Below are positions 1-7,622 of a stretch of DNA of 64,000 nucleotides, one piece after another. Below the pieces are notes generated by a model. It did no database searches. It saw only the letters and a program-made list of their open reading frames with translations, and was not told the DNA's origin. The stretch's first letter is position 1; each line of letters begins with the position of its first letter. Made by a program: the position numbers and the translations under genes. The DNA comes from VRUE01 sp963706605. Lineage in GTDB: Bacteria; Actinomycetota; Thermoleophilia; Solirubrobacterales; 70-9. The stretch is from the NCBI GenBank assembly GCA_963706605.1, contig OY970165.1, positions 1,860,001 to 1,924,000 on the forward strand, written 5' to 3'.

Positions 1-280
1 CGGTGCCGTGGAAGGTGACGACGAGCGGCCGGGCGCCGGCCAACAGCCCGGACCAGGCGGTGAGGCCGTAGTGGACATGGACGAGGTCGAAGCGCTCGCG
101 GCGCAGCAGCCGTCGCAGCCGCAGGCCGGCGGGGACGTAGTGGCTGGAGCCGGGCGGGAAGCTGAACACCTCGACCTCGACGCCGAGGCGGCGGATCTCC
201 TCGACCTGGTCGCGGACCCAGCGACCACGTTGTGGCGCCGAGGCGTCCGGGGTGAAGTTGGTGACGACCAGGACCCGCAT
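1..280 (-). CDS. Glycosyltransferase family 4, N-terminal fragment
   Basis: Only the first 93 codons lie in the window; the gene continues past base 1. The protein opens with MRVLVVTNFTPDASAPQRG, the beta-strand/loop start of a GT-B fold GT4 N-terminal domain, and continues through DLVHVHYGL and PLVVTFHGT, where GT4 enzymes place their acceptor-side helices. GT4 enzymes transfer a sugar from a nucleotide donor, usually for surface polysaccharide or glycolipid. An in-frame ATG at 340 would add 20 residues, but they are glycine-rich and do not look like the family, so 280 is preferred. The donor-binding domain is missing, so substrate cannot be judged. Confidence 0.8.
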   Translation of the reverse strand, partial: MRVLVVTNFTPDASAPQRGRWVRDQVEEIRRLGVEVEVFSFPPGSSHYVPAGLRLRRLLRRERFDLVHVHYGLTAWSGLLAGARPLVVTFHGT

Positions 281-425
281 CGGGCGCTGAGCGTATCCGC
301 AGCCGCCGCCGGCGGCCGGGTTGTTTCTGAGATTTGACATATCGGCGCCAGAGTTGGCCCAATCGCGTCTAGACCCGTGACGCGGGGCATTGCAGCATCG
401 GGCCAAACCCGAGAAGGAGGCTTCG

Positions 426-674
426 ATGATCTACGCGCTGATGGGCTTCGCGCACACCGCGATCGAGCGGCGGGTGCGGGCGATTCGTGCCCTCGCCGGG
501 GGTGAGAGAGGGCAGGGCACGGTCGAGTACGTCGGCCTGATCCTGCTCGTCTCCCTGCTGATGGTCGGGATGGTCGCGGCGATGAAGGGATTTAACGGCA
601 AACAGGGCACCGAGTTGGCCGGGGTGATCGTCGACAAGATCAAGGAGGCGGTCGACAAGGTGACGTTCAAATGA
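426..674 (+). CDS. Flp/Tad-type class III pilin-like protein
   Basis: An 82-residue protein preceded by a strong ribosome site (GAAGGAGG, 413-420). Residues 33-56 carry the class III prepilin signature: a glycine followed by QGTVEY and a hydrophobic helix (VGLILLVSLLMVGMVAAM). In the Tad family the prepilin peptidase cuts after the glycine before Q, and the helix packs into the pilus core. The lysine-rich C-terminus is typical of short Flp subunits. No tad assembly genes are visible nearby, so the secretion machinery must be elsewhere or the protein may act as a membrane-anchored pseudopilin. An upstream ATG at 390 exists but lacks a ribosome site. Confidence 0.78.
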   Translation: MIYALMGFAHTAIERRVRAIRALAGGERGQGTVEYVGLILLVSLLMVGMVAAMKGFNGKQGTELAGVIVDKIKEAVDKVTFK

Positions 675-769
675 GGCTGGGAGAGGGGCGGCTCGCATTG
701 CGGGCCGCCCCGCACGGAACGCCCCTGGTGCCGCCGGGGAGTCGGTTGTCGGCGGCGGGGCCCGCGATT

Positions 770-804
770 TTGACCGACGCCAGGGTTATGCTGTATTCCA
801 GCAT
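770..804 (+). promoter_or_regulatory. vapBC promoter with operator palindrome over the start codon
   Basis: A -35-like TTGACC lies at 770-775 and a -10-like TGTATT at 792-797 (16-base spacing). The -10 is embedded in a perfect inverted repeat, ATGCTG (788-793), TATTC, CAGCAT (799-804), whose right arm includes the vapB start codon at 803. VapB ribbon-helix-helix antitoxins normally repress their own operon by binding such palindromes. This placement would block RNA polymerase and implies a transcript with almost no leader. The repeat is seen directly; the operator role is inferred. Confidence 0.55.
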
Positions 805-1039
805 GAAGCATAGAACCCAGCTATATCTCGACGAGGGGCAGTACCGGTGGCTGCGGCAGCGGGCTGGGAAGTCCGGCAGCATCGCGGCGGTCGTGCGCGA
901 GCTGATCGACGCCGAGCGAGCTCGCCTCGCCGATCCCGCCGCTGATCCATTGCTCCGCTTTCTGGTCGACGAGTCGCCCGGGCACGGTCGTGACGGCACC
1001 AGTGTGGCCACGTTGGACCGCGACATCTACGGGCCATGA
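803..1039 (+). CDS. vapB: VapB-type antitoxin (ribbon-helix-helix)
   Basis: A 78-residue protein. Residues 1-40 (KHRTQLYLDEGQYRWLRQRA, then a GSIAAVVREL helix) fit a MetJ/Arc-like ribbon-helix-helix DNA-binding unit. The rest is an acidic, likely disordered tail that in VapB proteins wraps the toxin active site. It overlaps the downstream PIN-domain toxin by ATGA, the standard antitoxin-first coupling. The start at 803 is chosen because the conserved strand begins there and the palindromic operator covers it; upstream in-frame codons to 671 look non-coding. Confidence 0.85.
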   Translation: MKHRTQLYLDEGQYRWLRQRAGKSGSIAAVVRELIDAERARLADPAADPLLRFLVDESPGHGRDGTSVATLDRDIYGP

Positions 1040-1449
1040 GGTCGGTGTTCGTGGACACCAGCGCCTTCGTCGCGCTGCGCAACGGATCCGAGGCCGAGCA
1101 CGAGCGGGCGCGGAAGGCGCTCGCGAGCCTGATCGAGGCGGGCGCGACCCTGTTCACCTCCAACTACGTCTTTGCTGAGACCTACACGGCGCTGCTGGTC
1201 AGGGTCGGGCGCGAGGAGGCGATCGAGTGGGGGCGTCGCTTTCGTGCCGGCGCGGCGATCGAGCTGGTGCGATTGGAGCAGGACGTGGAGGACGAGGCCT
1301 GGGAGATCCTCGAGCGCCATCGCGACAAGCGCTGGAGCTATGTCGACGCGACCTCCTTTGCGCTGATCGAGCGCGACGGCGGCGGTGAGGCGTTTGCCTT
1401 CGACGCCCATTTCGCTCAGCGCGGGTTGCGTGTCCTGCCCGAGCAATAG
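1036..1449 (+). CDS. vapC: VapC-type PIN-domain ribonuclease toxin
   Basis: 137 residues, the usual VapC length. The four acidic PIN residues that hold the catalytic metal are visible: Asp7 in VFVDTSAF, Glu48 in FAETY, Asp104 in YVDATSFAL and Asp123 in FDAHF. VapC toxins cut specific RNAs, often tRNA or rRNA loops, when freed from VapB. The start overlaps the vapB stop by four bases, so production is coupled to the antitoxin. Whether it is active, and on which RNA, cannot be read from the sequence. Confidence 0.9.
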   Translation: MRSVFVDTSAFVALRNGSEAEHERARKALASLIEAGATLFTSNYVFAETYTALLVRVGREEAIEWGRRFRAGAAIELVRLEQDVEDEAWEILERHRDKRWSYVDATSFALIERDGGGEAFAFDAHFAQRGLRVLPEQ

Positions 1450-1498
1450 GGGAGCAGGCTCGGCGCCAAACCGTGCCCGCTCGTGACAGACTCGCGCC

Positions 1499-2224
1499 AT
1501 GCCAGCCTCGCGCAGCTATGACCGGGCGCAAGCCGACATCCGGCCGGTCGACATCGACCCTGGGTTTGTCGCCACCGCCGACGGCTCGGCGCTGATCTCG
1601 ATCGGCAAGACGAGGGTGATCTGCACCGCCTCGGTCAACGAGTCGGTGCCCAAATGGATGCAGGGCCGCGGCAAAGGCTGGGTCACCGCCGAGTACGCGA
1701 TGCTGCCTGCCTCGACCGGTGATCGCAAGGCGCGCGACATCTCCAAGGGCCGCCAGGATGGCCGCGGGGTGGAGATCCAGCGGCTGATCGGGCGCTCGTT
1801 GCGTGTCGTCGTCGACTTCAAGGCGCTGGGCGAACGCAGCGTCTACGTCGATTGCGACGTGCTGCAGGCCGACGGTGGTACCCGCTGCGCGGCGATCACT
1901 GGCGGTTACGTCGCCTTGCGGCTTGCCTTCCAGAAGCTGCTCGACGCGAAAAAGATCGAGACGATGCCGTTGAACGGATCGGTGGCCGCGGTCAGCGTCG
2001 GCATGGTCGACGGGCGGGCGCTCTGCGACCTCGACTACGGTGAGGACTCACGCGCCGAGGTCGATGCCAACGTGGTCATGACCGGCGACGGCGGTCTGGT
2101 CGAGGTGCAGGCGACGGCCGAGCGGACGCCGCTTTCCCGTGCCTCCCTAGATGAGCTGTTGGGTCTCGCCGAGATGGGCATCTCGAGGCTGCGCCAGGTG
2201 CAGGAGCGGGTAGCCGGAGCTTGA
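1499..2224 (+). CDS. rph: Ribonuclease PH
   Basis: 241 residues, the normal length for RNase PH, the phosphate-dependent 3' exoribonuclease that trims tRNA ends. Family motifs are clear: TAEYAMLPAST, RGVEIQRLIGRSLR, VDCDVLQADGGTR, and CDLDYGEDS with the acidic metal-binding patch. The usual N-terminal RPDGR is altered to RSYDRAQADIRPV, a mild oddity. A CAGACT element (about 1486-1491) ends eight bases before ATG, suggesting a very short leader. Its stop overlaps the TTG start of rdgB, the gene that commonly follows rph. Confidence 0.95.
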   Translation: MPASRSYDRAQADIRPVDIDPGFVATADGSALISIGKTRVICTASVNESVPKWMQGRGKGWVTAEYAMLPASTGDRKARDISKGRQDGRGVEIQRLIGRSLRVVVDFKALGERSVYVDCDVLQADGGTRCAAITGGYVALRLAFQKLLDAKKIETMPLNGSVAAVSVGMVDGRALCDLDYGEDSRAEVDANVVMTGDGGLVEVQATAERTPLSRASLDELLGLAEMGISRLRQVQERVAGA

Positions 2225-2820
2225 TCTTCGCCTCCGGCAACAGGCACAAGCTGCGCGAGATGCGCGAATTGCTGCCCGAGGTCGAGCTGGAGCCGCTGCC
2301 CGAGGGCGTGGAGCTTCCCCCCGAGGACGGCGAGAGCTTCGCCGCGATCGCCCTCGACAAGGCGCGCGCCGCGCACGAGGCGACGGGCCTGGCGACGATC
2401 GCCGACGACTCGGGAATCGGTGCGGTTGCGCTCGGCGGCCGCCCCGGCATCCACTCGGCCCGCTACGGCGGCGAAGGGGCGAGCGATGAGGAGAACCTCG
2501 AAAAGCTGCTGCGCGAGGTGGCCGCCGCCGGGGACGAGCGGGGCGCCTACTACGTATGCGCGCTGGCGCTGGTCGAAGCAGGCGGAGCCGAGCACGTCTT
2601 CGAGGCCCGTTGCGAGGGCCGTCTGATCGAGCGGCCCCGTGGCGCTGGGGGGTTTGGCTACGACCCTGCTTTCGTCCCCGAGGCGACCGGGTCCGATGAC
2701 ACGCGCACCTACTCGGAGCTGAGCCAGGCCGAGAAGAACGAGATCAGCCACCGCGGGGCCGCGGCGAGGTTGCTGGCCCGGCACCTGAGCGCCGGCGGGG
2801 CGGCGCGGGCGGGTCGATGA
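2221..2820 (+). CDS. rdgB: XTP/dITP pyrophosphatase (RdgB/HAM1 family)
   Basis: 199 residues. It opens with IFASGNRHKLREM, the SGN-x2-K substrate-binding motif of house-cleaning nucleotide pyrophosphatases that hydrolyse dITP and XTP to monophosphates. Further family motifs are ADDSGI, PGIHSARYGG, GGFGYDPAFVP, and KNEISHRGAAA near the end. The TTG start at 2221 overlaps the rph stop (TTGA), and the stop overlaps the next ATG (ATGA), so three genes form a tightly coupled unit. An alanine-glycine tail after HRGAAARLLARHL is extra. Confidence 0.95.
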   Translation: MIFASGNRHKLREMRELLPEVELEPLPEGVELPPEDGESFAAIALDKARAAHEATGLATIADDSGIGAVALGGRPGIHSARYGGEGASDEENLEKLLREVAAAGDERGAYYVCALALVEAGGAEHVFEARCEGRLIERPRGAGGFGYDPAFVPEATGSDDTRTYSELSQAEKNEISHRGAAARLLARHLSAGGAARAGR

Positions 2821-3728
2821 TCCGCACCAAGAGCGGCGCGGCGGGGCTCTCGATCGCCTCCAACGCGCTCTTGATCGCGATCAAGCTGGCCGCCGGCGCG
2901 GTCACCGGCTCGATCGCGATCCTCACCGAGGCGGTCCACTCGCTGATCGACCTGGTTGCCTCGGTAGTCGCCTTCGTCTCGGTGCGCAAAGCCGACGAGC
3001 CGCCCGACGCCGATCATCCCTACGGGCACGAGAAGGTCGAGAGCCTGGCGGCGACGATCGAGGGGATGCTGATCCTGATCGGGGCCGGGATCATCGTCTA
3101 CGAGGCGACCCACCGGTTGGTCGTCGGCTCCGAAGTCGAGAGACTGGGCGTCGGGATCGCGGTGATGGGCTTCTCGGTGCTCGCCAACCTGTTCGTCTCG
3201 ACCGTCCTCTCGCGCCAGGCGCGGGAGCACGAGTCAGCGGCGCTGGAGGGCGACGCCGCGCACCTGCGCACCGACGCGCTCACCTCGGCCGGGGTGCTCG
3301 CTGGCCTCGCGATCGTCCAGATCACCGGCATCGCCGCCTTCGACTCGATCACCGCGCTGCTCGTCGCCGCGGCGATCGTCACCGCCGGGTTGCGCATCAT
3401 CCGGCGCTCTTCCGGAGTGCTGGTTGACGAAGTGCTGCCCGACGCGGAGATGGACCGGATTGAGGCCGCGATCGCCGCCGCACGGACCCCCGAGGTCGCC
3501 GGCTACCACAAGCTGCGCGCCCGCAAGGCCGGCAGCCGCCGCTACATCGACTTCCACGTCCAGTACCGCTCCGGGACCAGCCTCGAGCGCGCCCACGAGC
3601 TGGCTCATGAGATGCGCAACGAGATCGAGGCCCGCATCCGCCATGCCGAGGTCCTGATCCACGCCGAGCCCGAGACCTCGCTCCGCGACCCCGGCCGGGA
3701 GCGCTCCGGCCCCTTCCGTGCAGGCTAG
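2817..3728 (+). CDS. Cation diffusion facilitator family metal transporter
   Basis: 303 residues, typical of bacterial CDF antiporters that export divalent metals (Zn, Fe, Mn or Co) in exchange for protons. The membrane part (about residues 8-200) contains the paired H-x3-D metal sites: EAVHSLIDLV in helix 2 and DAAHLRTDALTS in helix 5. The DHPYGHEKVES loop is characteristic. Residues 205-290 form the cytoplasmic ferredoxin-like dimerisation domain (YIDFHVQYRSG, EVLIHAEP). The start overlaps rdgB by ATGA. Metal preference cannot be assigned. Confidence 0.92.
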   Translation: MIRTKSGAAGLSIASNALLIAIKLAAGAVTGSIAILTEAVHSLIDLVASVVAFVSVRKADEPPDADHPYGHEKVESLAATIEGMLILIGAGIIVYEATHRLVVGSEVERLGVGIAVMGFSVLANLFVSTVLSRQAREHESAALEGDAAHLRTDALTSAGVLAGLAIVQITGIAAFDSITALLVAAAIVTAGLRIIRRSSGVLVDEVLPDAEMDRIEAAIAAARTPEVAGYHKLRARKAGSRRYIDFHVQYRSGTSLERAHELAHEMRNEIEARIRHAEVLIHAEPETSLRDPGRERSGPFRAG

Positions 3729-3874
3729 GGGCTGGGCAGCAGATTGACCGCGGCGGCGAGGCCGACGGCGCCGACCGTGATCGAGTAGCCGGTGTAGCCG
3801 CTGATCGCGAACAGCACCACCGCGATCGCGCAGATCGTGACGACGGTGATCCAGGAAGCTCGGGCCAGGGACAC
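3725..3874 (-). CDS. Small two-helix membrane protein
   Basis: A 49-residue reading frame starting at GTG (SLARASWITVV). Two hydrophobic segments (residues 8-23 and about 28-43) are separated by SGYTGYS, so it is probably a small membrane hairpin. It is divergent from the roadblock gene (21-base gap), and its stop interlocks with the stop of the CDF gene by four bases. No function is recognised. Support is the hydrophobic composition and the tidy gene boundaries; it could be chance coding in a GC-rich gap. Confidence 0.45.
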   Translation of the reverse strand: MSLARASWITVVTICAIAVVLFAISGYTGYSITVGAVGLAAAVNLLPSP

Positions 3875-3895
3875 GGGGCCGGTATTTTCACGCAG

Positions 3896-4273
3896 ATGCC
3901 CGACGATGCCGCGACAACGGTTGTTTCCGGTGATGCCGCCGAGGGCGCTCTCGCCTATCTGACCGAGATGACGCCCGACCTTCGCGGCGCCGCGATCCTT
4001 GGCCCCGGTGGCGCCGTCCTGGCCGCCAGCGGCCTTCCCGATCGCTGGAGTGAGGACGCCGCGGCGCTGTTCGAGGTCGCCGATCGGGCGGGGGGGGAGC
4101 CGGTCGAGCAGGTCCACGTCGGCACCGAGCAGGGCGAGGTGTTCGCGCTGCGCCATGCTGGGCTGGCGGCGATTGCGGTTACCGAGCGCTTCCCCCTGGC
4201 CTCGCTGACCTTCTTCGACATGCGCTCGCTGCTGCGCGATCTGGCGGGGGGAGTGACGCCGGATGCCGCCTAA
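3896..4273 (+). CDS. Roadblock/LC7-like domain protein
   Basis: 125 residues. The pattern ALAYLTEMTPDLRGAAILGPGG, AVLAASG, then FALRHAGLAAIAVTERF matches the roadblock/LC7 alpha-beta fold. In actinobacteria these small proteins partner with MglA-like GTPases or regulate signalling. No GTPase gene is adjacent, so the partner is unknown. The following small gene overlaps its 3' end by 11 bases, indicating co-translation. Confidence 0.6.
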   Translation: MPDDAATTVVSGDAAEGALAYLTEMTPDLRGAAILGPGGAVLAASGLPDRWSEDAAALFEVADRAGGEPVEQVHVGTEQGEVFALRHAGLAAIAVTERFPLASLTFFDMRSLLRDLAGGVTPDAA

Positions 4274-4487
4274 GCCGCACCGGATGCTGCTCGACCGCGT
4301 CTCCGGCTATGCCGACGAGGCGGCGGCGTACATGCGCCGTCGGCGCGCCTCCAGGCGCCCCTTCGCCCGCCTCTACTACGCCGGCGGTCGCGGCGAGGAT
4401 CACGCCGCCGACTCGGTCGTCGGCGCCGAGTTGTTCGTCGCCGCGGGGAGACTGATCGAGGTTGCCGGGAAGCGGCCGAGATCATGA
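4263..4487 (+). CDS. Small conserved-looking hypothetical protein
   Basis: 74 residues, strongly basic in the first half (YMRRRRASRRPFARLYYAGG) with a hydrophobic, possibly helical end (VVGAELFVAAGRLIEVAG). It overlaps the roadblock gene by 11 bases and tldD by ATGA, so it sits inside a translationally coupled chain. I do not recognise a family. Its retention between two overlapping genes argues it is expressed. Confidence 0.5.
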   Translation: MPPKPHRMLLDRVSGYADEAAAYMRRRRASRRPFARLYYAGGRGEDHAADSVVGAELFVAAGRLIEVAGKRPRS

Positions 4488-5875
4488 GTGGAGCGCAGGA
4501 GCTGTTCGACCCCGGGGTCGCCGAGCGCGTCCTGGCACGCGCCCTCTCCCGCGGCGGTGAGTTCGCCGAGCTGTTCGCCGAACGGCGTGGGGGCCTCACG
4601 CTGGCGATCGACGAGTCGCGGATCGAGTCGGTGCAGTCGGGCGCCGAAGAGGGGGCCGGGGTCCGGGTCCTGAGCGGGGGAACCACCTATTTCGCCCACG
4701 TCGACGGCCTCGACCCTGACGATCTCGAGCGAGCGGCCGACGAGGCGGCGGCGGCGCTGCGTGGCGATCGCTCCGAGCCCCGGCCGCTGAGCAGCGTCGC
4801 GACGACCCCGCAGCCGATCGAGCAGCGCCCCGAGGAGATTCCCGCCGCGCGCAAGGCGGAGCTGCTGCGCGAGCTGGACGAGCGGGCGCGCGCCACCGGT
4901 GGCGAGGTCGACCAGATGACGGCCTCCTACATGGAGGCACGCCGCCGGGTGACCGTTGCCAACTCCGACGGCATGTTCGGCAGCGACGACCGCACCCGGG
5001 TCCGGATCGGCGCCCAGGTGGTTGCCCGGCGGGGAGACGGGGTCGAGACCGGCGCCGAAACGCTCGGCGGGCATAGGGGCTATGAGCTGCTCGAGGACGA
5101 TCCGGCCTCGATCGCGACGAGCGCCGCCCGCAAGGCGCTGACGCTGCTCGATGCCGGCCCGGCCCCGACCGGCTCGATGCCGGTCGTCGTCGGCGGTGGC
5201 TTCGGAGGGGTCCTCTTCCACGAGATGACCGGGCACGGGTTGGAGGCCGACCACGTCCAGAAGGGGGCGAGCGTCTACGCGGGGAAGCTAGGTGAGATGG
5301 TCGCCCAGCCCCTGCTCACGGCCTACGACGACGGTCGGCTGCCGGGGGAGTGGGGGAGTGATGCGATCGACGACGAGGGGGCGCCGACCCAGAAGACGCA
5401 GGTGATCGAGGACGGACGCCTGGTCTCCTTCCTCTACGACCGCCAGCGGGCCGAGCATGACGGGGTGGCCTCGACCGGCAACGGCCGCCGCGAGAGCTTC
5501 CGGCACCTGCCGATCCCCCGCATGACCAACACCTACATCGCTCCCGGCGAGGCTGAGCCGGAGGCGATCATCGCCGAGGTGGAGAAGGGCTTCTACGCGG
5601 TCTCCTTCGCCGGCGGGCAGGTCGACCCGGCGACCGGAGACTTCGTCTTCGGGGTCAACGAGGGCTATCTGATCGAGGGCGGCAGGGTGACCCGGCCGTG
5701 TCGGGGGGCGACGTTGGTCGGCAACTGCCTGGAGGCGCTTGCCGCGATCGACGCCGTCGGCAACGACTTCTGGATGAAGACCGGGATGTGTGGCAAGGGC
5801 GGCCAGAAAGTCCCGGTCGGGACCGGCCAGGGGCATGTGCGGATCGCGGCGATGACGGTGGGCGGAACCGCGTAG
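4484..5875 (+). CDS. tldD: TldD family metalloprotease subunit
   Basis: 463 residues. TldD is the catalytic half of the TldD/TldE heterodimeric zinc protease that degrades unfolded peptides and matures some modified peptides. The zinc motif H-E-x3-H is present in VLFHEMTGHGLEAD (about residues 247-251), and the substrate-channel signature NTYIAPGE, then GGQVDPATGDFVFGVNEGYLIE, is complete. The start overlaps the preceding small gene by ATGA. tldE follows after 10 bases, so the pair is a two-gene unit. Confidence 0.94.
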   Translation: MSGAQELFDPGVAERVLARALSRGGEFAELFAERRGGLTLAIDESRIESVQSGAEEGAGVRVLSGGTTYFAHVDGLDPDDLERAADEAAAALRGDRSEPRPLSSVATTPQPIEQRPEEIPAARKAELLRELDERARATGGEVDQMTASYMEARRRVTVANSDGMFGSDDRTRVRIGAQVVARRGDGVETGAETLGGHRGYELLEDDPASIATSAARKALTLLDAGPAPTGSMPVVVGGGFGGVLFHEMTGHGLEADHVQKGASVYAGKLGEMVAQPLLTAYDDGRLPGEWGSDAIDDEGAPTQKTQVIEDGRLVSFLYDRQRAEHDGVASTGNGRRESFRHLPIPRMTNTYIAPGEAEPEAIIAEVEKGFYAVSFAGGQVDPATGDFVFGVNEGYLIEGGRVTRPCRGATLVGNCLEALAAIDAVGNDFWMKTGMCGKGGQKVPVGTGQGHVRIAAMTVGGTA

Positions 5876-5885
5876 CGGAGCTCTC

Positions 5886-7247
5886 GTGCGAACCACGATC
5901 GACACCGAGTTTGCGAACAGCGCGGTCGAGCGGGCCGTCGCCGTCGGCGCCGGTGAGGCCGAGGCCTACGTCAGCGAAGCGGAGGACCGCGAGGTCCGCG
6001 TCCACGGCGGCGAGGTCGAAAGCCTGACCGCGGCGACCCGGCGTGGGCTCGGTCTGCGCGTCTGGATCGGCGGCCGGGTCGGTTACGGATTCGGCACCGA
6101 CCTCTCGACGGACGGGGTGGCGGCGATTGCCGCTCGCGCCACCGAGGCGGCCCGCGTCGCCGACGAGGACGAGTTCGCCGGCGCCCCTGGCGATGCCGGC
6201 AAGCCGCAGCCCGTCGCGGGCCTCAGCGATCCGAGCCGCGGCGAGTGGCCGGCGGACCGCGCCGCCGAGCTTGCTCTCCAGGTGGAGCGCTCCGCGTTGG
6301 AGGCCGACGCTAGGGTCGTCGGCGTCGAGCAGGTGGTCTACTTCGACAGCGCCGAGCGGGTCGCGATTGCCTCCTCCGCGGGGGGCGGAGGCGAGTACGA
6401 GACATCGAGTTGCTACGCCTACCTGCAGGCACTGGCGCAGGGCGAGACGGGCCGCGAGACCGGCCTCGGCTTCGACCTGGCGCGTGGTCCGGCCAGCCTC
6501 GATCCGGCTGCGATCGGGCGCGAGGGCGCTGAGCGCGCCACCGAGATGATCGGCTCGACCAAGCCATCGTCCCGCAACTGCTCCGTCGTCCTCGACCCGA
6601 TCGTCGCCGCGAGCTTCGTCGGCCTACTCGGCAAAGCGCTGGGCGCCGATGCGATGCAGCGTGGCCGCTCACCACTCGCCGGCCGGCTCGGTGAGGAGGT
6701 CGCCGGCGACGCCTTCGTGCTGCATGACGACGGGCTCGACCCCGGCGGCATCGATGCCGCGCCGATCGACGCGGAGGGGACGCCGCGCCGGCGCACGGCG
6801 CTGATCGAGGCCGGTCGCCTCCGGACCTTTCTCTATGACACCTACACGGCGCGGCGCGGCGGTGCTACCTCGACCGGCAACGCGGGGCGCTCCGGATATC
6901 GCTCGCCGCCCGGGGTCTCGGCCTCGAACCTGATCGTCAGCCCCGGCTCACATCGCTTCGAGGAGTTGCTGGAAGAGGCGGGTGAGGGCGTCTTCGTCAA
7001 CGACGTCGCCGGTCTCCACTCGGGCGTCAACCCGGTCACGGGCGTCTTCTCTGTGGGCGCGTCCGGGCGCGCGATCGAGGGCGGTGCGTTGGCGCAGCCG
7101 CTGCGTGAGTTCACGATTGCCAGCGACCTCGTCTCGATGCTGCGCGCCGTGCGGGCGGCGGGATCGGAGTCGCGCTGGGTCCCCTTTGGAGGCTCGGTCA
7201 GCGCGCCGCCGTTGTTGATCGGCGAGATGACCGTCAGCGGATCCTGA
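5886..7247 (+). CDS. tldE: TldE/PmbA family protease partner subunit
   Basis: 453 residues starting at GTG. It shares the TldD fold (LTAATRRGLGLRVWIGGRVGYG near the N-terminus; GVFVNDVAGLHSGVNPVTGVFSVGA near the C-terminus) but lacks the H-E-x3-H zinc site, as expected of TldE, which shapes the active chamber. It lies directly behind tldD. No modified-peptide cluster is nearby, so a general proteolytic role is more likely than a dedicated maturation role. Confidence 0.92.
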   Translation: MRTTIDTEFANSAVERAVAVGAGEAEAYVSEAEDREVRVHGGEVESLTAATRRGLGLRVWIGGRVGYGFGTDLSTDGVAAIAARATEAARVADEDEFAGAPGDAGKPQPVAGLSDPSRGEWPADRAAELALQVERSALEADARVVGVEQVVYFDSAERVAIASSAGGGGEYETSSCYAYLQALAQGETGRETGLGFDLARGPASLDPAAIGREGAERATEMIGSTKPSSRNCSVVLDPIVAASFVGLLGKALGADAMQRGRSPLAGRLGEEVAGDAFVLHDDGLDPGGIDAAPIDAEGTPRRRTALIEAGRLRTFLYDTYTARRGGATSTGNAGRSGYRSPPGVSASNLIVSPGSHRFEELLEEAGEGVFVNDVAGLHSGVNPVTGVFSVGASGRAIEGGALAQPLREFTIASDLVSMLRAVRAAGSESRWVPFGGSVSAPPLLIGEMTVSGS

Positions 7248-7343
7248 GCTGCTTTGGCGGCATCCGAGGCGCAGAGCCACGCTTACGCCCGCCGCCGCTG
7301 TTAGATTGCCGCCCGACCTCAACGACGACGGAGGAGCATTGAC

Positions 7344-7622
7344 GTGACCAAGGCTGAGTTTTTGGACCAATTGGCAGCTGATGAGCGTGTGGGCAGCAAG
7401 AAGGCCGCGGGCGACGCGGTCGACGCGGTGCTTGACGCGATCACCGACACCCTGAGCGGCGGAGGTGAAGTCAGCTTCACCGGCTTCGGGAAATTCCACG
7501 TCGCCGAGCGCGGTCCGCGCCAGGGCGTAAACCCCCGCACCGGCGAGCGGATCACGATCCCGGGTGGCAAGGTCCCCCGCTTCTCCGCCGGCTCGGCGCT
7601 GAAGGCCAAGGTCAAGGGCTGA
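7344..7622 (+). CDS. hup: HU-family DNA-binding protein
   Basis: 92 residues. The HU/IHF fold is clear: TKAEFLDQLA, the alternating helix to VDAVLDAITDTL, and the DNA-binding arm FGKFHVAERGPRQGVNPRTGE with the proline that intercalates in HU complexes. It lacks the long lysine/alanine tail found in many actinobacterial HupB proteins. The GTG start follows GGAGG at 7331-7335. A -10-like TTAGAT at 7301-7306 lies in the 96-base gap after tldE, so it probably has its own promoter. Confidence 0.94.
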   Translation: MTKAEFLDQLAADERVGSKKAAGDAVDAVLDAITDTLSGGGEVSFTGFGKFHVAERGPRQGVNPRTGERITIPGGKVPRFSAGSALKAKVKG

